42,500 nt of DNA, from the NCBI GenBank assembly GCA_905221605.1, contig CAJNDS010002149.1, positions 1 through 42,500 of the forward strand. The letters run 5' to 3'. This DNA comes from Symbiodinium natans (Eukaryota; Sar; Dinophyceae; Suessiales; Symbiodiniaceae). Positions 40,060 to 42,500 of the stretch are shown piece after piece. The position numbers and the translations under genes are program-made. Below the pieces are notes generated by a model that made no database searches, was not told the DNA's origin, and saw nothing but the letters and a program-made list of their open reading frames with translations. Position 1 is the first letter of the stretch. The number at the start of each line of letters is the position of its first letter.

Positions 40060-40717
40060 CTACTCAATCAGTTGTGCAACTTGTTGCGGGGAACACCGTG
40101 CCGCTGTTGTGGGGGAAATGGCGCTTAAGTGGGCCATCCCTGCGCCCGGCCATCGCGTACTCCCGGCATCAGCGTGACTCTGCTGACAAGGTGACGCCAT
40201 CCCACTGAGTGGAGGGTCGGTCCGAAGCCCGCGTGCCTCTTGTCCGTAGAGGGCGACATCTTCCGAGATGCCTTTCAGTGACTTGAAGACGAGAACATGG
40301 CGCAAGCCAAGAACCCGAGCATGCACCCCAGGGCTGAGCACCATGCTCGCTGATACCTGAATGAACAGCCTCTCAAACTCTCTCTAACGGAACGTCAGTT
40401 GTATCCAAGAGGCGCAACTTCATCACCAAGTAGATGAGGAGCCTTGGTCGTGGGAGGTTTCGGGCATAGAGGGGTTTAGGATGCTTTAGGGGCGGAGGCT
40501 TCTGTTTCCAGCACCTCAGCAAAGCCTGAACAAAGACAGAGCACCCGAGAATGAAGTGGTCAGTTCTCCAACTTCTGGTCATTTGGGCGTCTCTATTCTT
40601 GTCTGTGGGGCAGCCCGAAAATCCAAAGTCAAAGGTCAAAAGTGTCACGAGAACCGGCCCTGCAAGAGTAAAGATGTGTAAAGTGCATTGGGTGGTTGGG
40701 CCGCGGGAAGTGGCCAT
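40060..40717 (-). CDS. Two-exon gene with strong start context, unknown protein of about 195 aa
   Basis: The minus-strand ATG at 40717 sits in CACCATGGCC, a near-optimal Kozak context. Exon 1 (40427-40717) reads MATSRGPTTQCTLHIFTLAG, TFDFGFSGCPTDKNRDAQMT and VFVQALLRCWKQKPPPLKHP, ending at TTG before gtgatg. After a 70-nt intron, ctgttcattcag precedes exon 2 (40060-40356), which reads VSASMVLSPGVHARVLGLRH, VLVFKSLKGISEDVALYGQE and ends at TAG. Both junctions are phase 0 and the total is 588 nt. The N-terminus has a hydrophobic stretch (FTLAGPVLVTLLTF) that could be a signal or membrane segment. Exon 1 is also open without splicing to 40373. No family is recognised. Confidence 0.52.
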
Positions 40718-40935
40718 GGTGAGGCCCTAGGCCAGACATTCCGCTCGATCCAGTTAATGCAGTTGTGTATGAGAATGGACTGTAGGAGTCTTAGGGAGTT
40801 ACACAGATTTTAGGGGAAGTATTTTATGCGTCGCAAGCCACTAGGCATCCGAAGCCCGTCACAGGCAAGAAGCCCCAAACCCTAAACCTACATAATCCTT
40901 ATAAACCCTCAACATCTTCAGGCCAAGGCTGCATA

Positions 40936-41073
40936 ATGAGGGCAGTTGCAGCTGCTGCGTACGCCGCGCATGCCAGTGCTCCAAGCGACTGCTTTCCTAA
41001 AGGAACGTTTGCGGTAGGGATCAGTGCAGATCAGGGTATTGCGGTTCCTGAAGGCCCAAACCCTGAAGCATAG
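40936..41073 (+). CDS. Small ORF of 45 aa, Ala-rich start
   Basis: An ATG at 40936 (ATAATGAGG) opens MRAVAAAAYAAHASAPSDCF then PKGTFAVGISADQGIAVPEG and stops at TAG 41071-41073. The Ala-rich start resembles a signal or transit peptide. It may be a first exon; no donor is obvious. An upstream minus gene starts at 40717, so the two would be divergent. Confidence 0.35.
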   Translation: MRAVAAAAYAAHASAPSDCFPKGTFAVGISADQGIAVPEGPNPEA

Positions 41074-41117
41074 TGTCACTATGGTATCAGGCTATGAGCG
41101 TGCAGAGCCTCGCCTAC

Positions 41118-41119
<2 letters not shown>

Positions 41120-41149
<30 letters not shown>
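41120..41149 (+). repeat. 30-base G tract
   Basis: Thirty consecutive G residues, the longest homopolymer in the window. On the minus strand it is a C run read as proline in a 101-codon frame (41079-41384, VFSGVYLCRPRLLRKLPAPR), and it is followed by ccaag, a possible acceptor. Confidence 0.97.
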
Positions 41150-41150
<1 letters not shown>

Positions 41151-41300
41151 GAAGGTGGGCTTGCTTAAAGCGTGGACTGATAGCCGCGAAAGCCCCCCGG
41201 TCCTAGGAGCTGGAAGCTTCCGGAGTAGACGAGGCCTGCACAAGTAAACGCCCGAAAATACGGGGAGCATATCTACAACATGTGGAGACAGAATGTGACA

Positions 41301-41362
41301 TACATATACATATATATATATACATATATATATACATAATATATACATATATATATATGTAC
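41301..41362. repeat. AT/ATAC microsatellite
   Basis: TACATATACATATATATATATA and related words, ending in TATATATATGTACACACA. Confidence 0.9.
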
Positions 41363-41399
41363 ACACATACATCTGTACACGCATCTCTTCAGCAATATT

Positions 41400-41597
41400 T
41401 CATATACGCGAGGGCGAGGCCCAAAGCTCCCTGCGAGCCTCTGAATCATGAGACTCCAAAACCCTTAAAATTATTGTTTGGTGTTGGGGTATGTTGGGAT
41501 TGAGGGTCGAGGGAGCATTCCGAAAATTGTTTTGCCCTTTTTGTAGCTTAAGATACACAATCCTCACTTGAGGGGTATTGGGCGCTGTGGGTATCAT
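41400..41597 (-). CDS. Unknown ORF of 65 aa
   Basis: The minus ATG at 41597 opens MIPTAPNTPQVRIVYLKLQK, GQNNFRNAPSTLNPNIPQHQ and TIILRVLESHDSEARRELWA, with TGA at 41400 at the edge of the microsatellite. The composition is protein-like. No neighbouring splice sites are evident. Confidence 0.4.
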   Translation of the reverse strand: MIPTAPNTPQVRIVYLKLQKGQNNFRNAPSTLNPNIPQHQTIILRVLESHDSEARRELWASPSRI

Positions 41598-41864
41598 GTC
41601 CCTTTTGAGCCCTTAACCGAAAGCCGTTTTGAATCCTTTCCCCGAGTGCGGGCCCTAACCCTAAACTTGCCCAAAACCGTAAAGCCCAAAAAGCAGTGAC
41701 CACATGACAACTGCGGGCCTTTGTCCTTTGCGAAGATGCCCGTCAGAATGGTCCCTCCACACACCGCCATGTGGGGTTGTTCTGACGTAATTTCTGAGCA
41801 CCTATAAAGCGAGGCCTTACATTTACTTTTAGGTTAACACGGACCATCATTTAGACAACGGGCC
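41598..41864. other. Short interval without a gene
   Basis: CCCTAACCCTAAAC, a telomere-like word, lies near 41652. No gene was recognised. Confidence 0.45.
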
Positions 41865-42182
41865 ATGTCCTTGAAGTGTCAAAATAACAGGTCCCCGGCG
41901 TCCCCGGCTAATCGCACAGCCTGCAAATCCACCCATGCCGTGCAAGGCAAAAGCGTCCAGGGTGTCCTCTCAGAAGCTTCTTGCAGGCCAAGGGTTGCTA
42001 TCGTGCCTCAAGGAAACTTGCCCCCACACAAGGGAAAAACGACAAAGGCACTCATTTGTCACAAGATTACAAAGGGCCTAAAAGTAGACCCCGAATATAA
42101 ACGAGCACGGATGAGCACGTGGGCGGCTGGCAAAAGTGCATGTGCAGCCCAGCATCATCCACTAGCTGCACGCGGTTCATGA
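41865..42182 (+). CDS. Unknown basic ORF of 105 aa
   Basis: An ATG at 41865 (GGCCATGTCC) opens MSLKCQNNRSPASPANRTAC, CKSTHAVQGKSVQGVLSEAS and KGKTTKALICHKITKGLKVD, ending at TGA 42180-42182. It is lysine- and serine-rich with several cysteines, and no antisense frame of similar length exists. The family is unknown. Confidence 0.43.
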   Translation: MSLKCQNNRSPASPANRTACKSTHAVQGKSVQGVLSEASCRPRVAIVPQGNLPPHKGKTTKALICHKITKGLKVDPEYKRARMSTWAAGKSACAAQHHPLAARGS

Positions 42183-42500
42183 TCTCCACCCATAAGAAGC
42201 ACCAGGGAGCGCCAAGTGCACCTTAACGTGCAAACTTCAGAAGTCTTTAGAGCCCCTTAAAGAGCCCCTTTCAACCCTGAAGCTGCCCTAAAGGCCCTTA
42301 ATTTCACGAGGAGCTTGGGAGTGCTTAGGTCGCACGGCCTAGGGCCTAGGGAGCTCCCAGAGGCTCCAAAGTGCACTGCCGTTGTGCTTTGGGGCTCATG
42401 TTTTGTGACAAAAAAAAGGGTTCAAGGGTTCAAGGCTTGGTTTGGGTTTGAACGTTTTGTGTCCACATCTGGAGTCTCACCTAATGTCGCCATTCAGGGC
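42183..42500. other. No gene recognised at the right edge
   Basis: Repeated short words such as AGAGCCCCTTAAAGAGCCCC and GGTTCAAGGGTTCAAGG occur. There is no sustained open frame. Confidence 0.45.

Overview
The window is eukaryotic nuclear DNA. It has no bacterial-style gene packing, long AT-rich and low-complexity stretches, many mini- and microsatellites, and short open frames bounded by GT/GC...AG splice signals. It also has scattered TTTAGGG-type telomere-like words and a decayed Ty1/copia-type retroelement. Together these suggest a protist with a repeat-rich genome, most probably an alveolate such as a dinoflagellate; a chromerid is an alternative. No rRNA, tRNA, CRISPR array or bacterial operon was recognised. 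Apart from the copia RNase H remnant, no protein could be assigned to a named family.

How genes were called: with few long ORFs, I looked for stretches that combine an open frame, a protein-like residue mix, a raised G/C third position, a pyrimidine-rich stretch before AG, a GT (or GC) donor, and matching intron phase between neighbours. By chance, 40-codon open frames are common at about 50 % GC, and both strands are often open in one place. Most CDS entries are therefore candidate exons or gene tails with moderate confidence. The best supported are a four-exon model at 14926-15652, a two-exon model at 40060-40717 with a strong start context, exon chains at 10206-11101, 28751-29854 and 33708-35201, and a 239-codon ORF at 38065-38784.

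Layout: 0-2.7 kb holds a degenerate copia RNase H between two related repeat fragments. 4.9-9.8 kb is repeat-rich: an ATACATAT microsatellite, a 580-bp imperfect palindrome, and a 42-bp minisatellite flanked by arrays of one short family. From 8.1 to 20.7 kb nearly all plausible exons are on the minus strand, interrupted by an AT-rich block at 16.4-18.2 kb. A 1.2-kb GT-rich satellite lies at 21.2-22.4 kb, and plus-strand exons follow it. 23.6-24.7 kb may be a second decayed element. 26.0-27.8 kb is an AT island made of two degenerate repeat families. 28.2-31.9 kb has mainly minus exons and a ~75-bp array. 32.1-33.5 kb is a 13-copy ~113-bp array. 33.7-35.2 kb is a minus-strand gene, 35.9-39.4 kb is mainly plus-strand, and 39.8-41.6 kb is mainly minus.

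No set of genes forming a recognisable pathway or defence system could be seen. The unusual content is structural: the palindrome, nested satellites, G/C-only homopolymer tracts, long same-strand exon runs and short introns.
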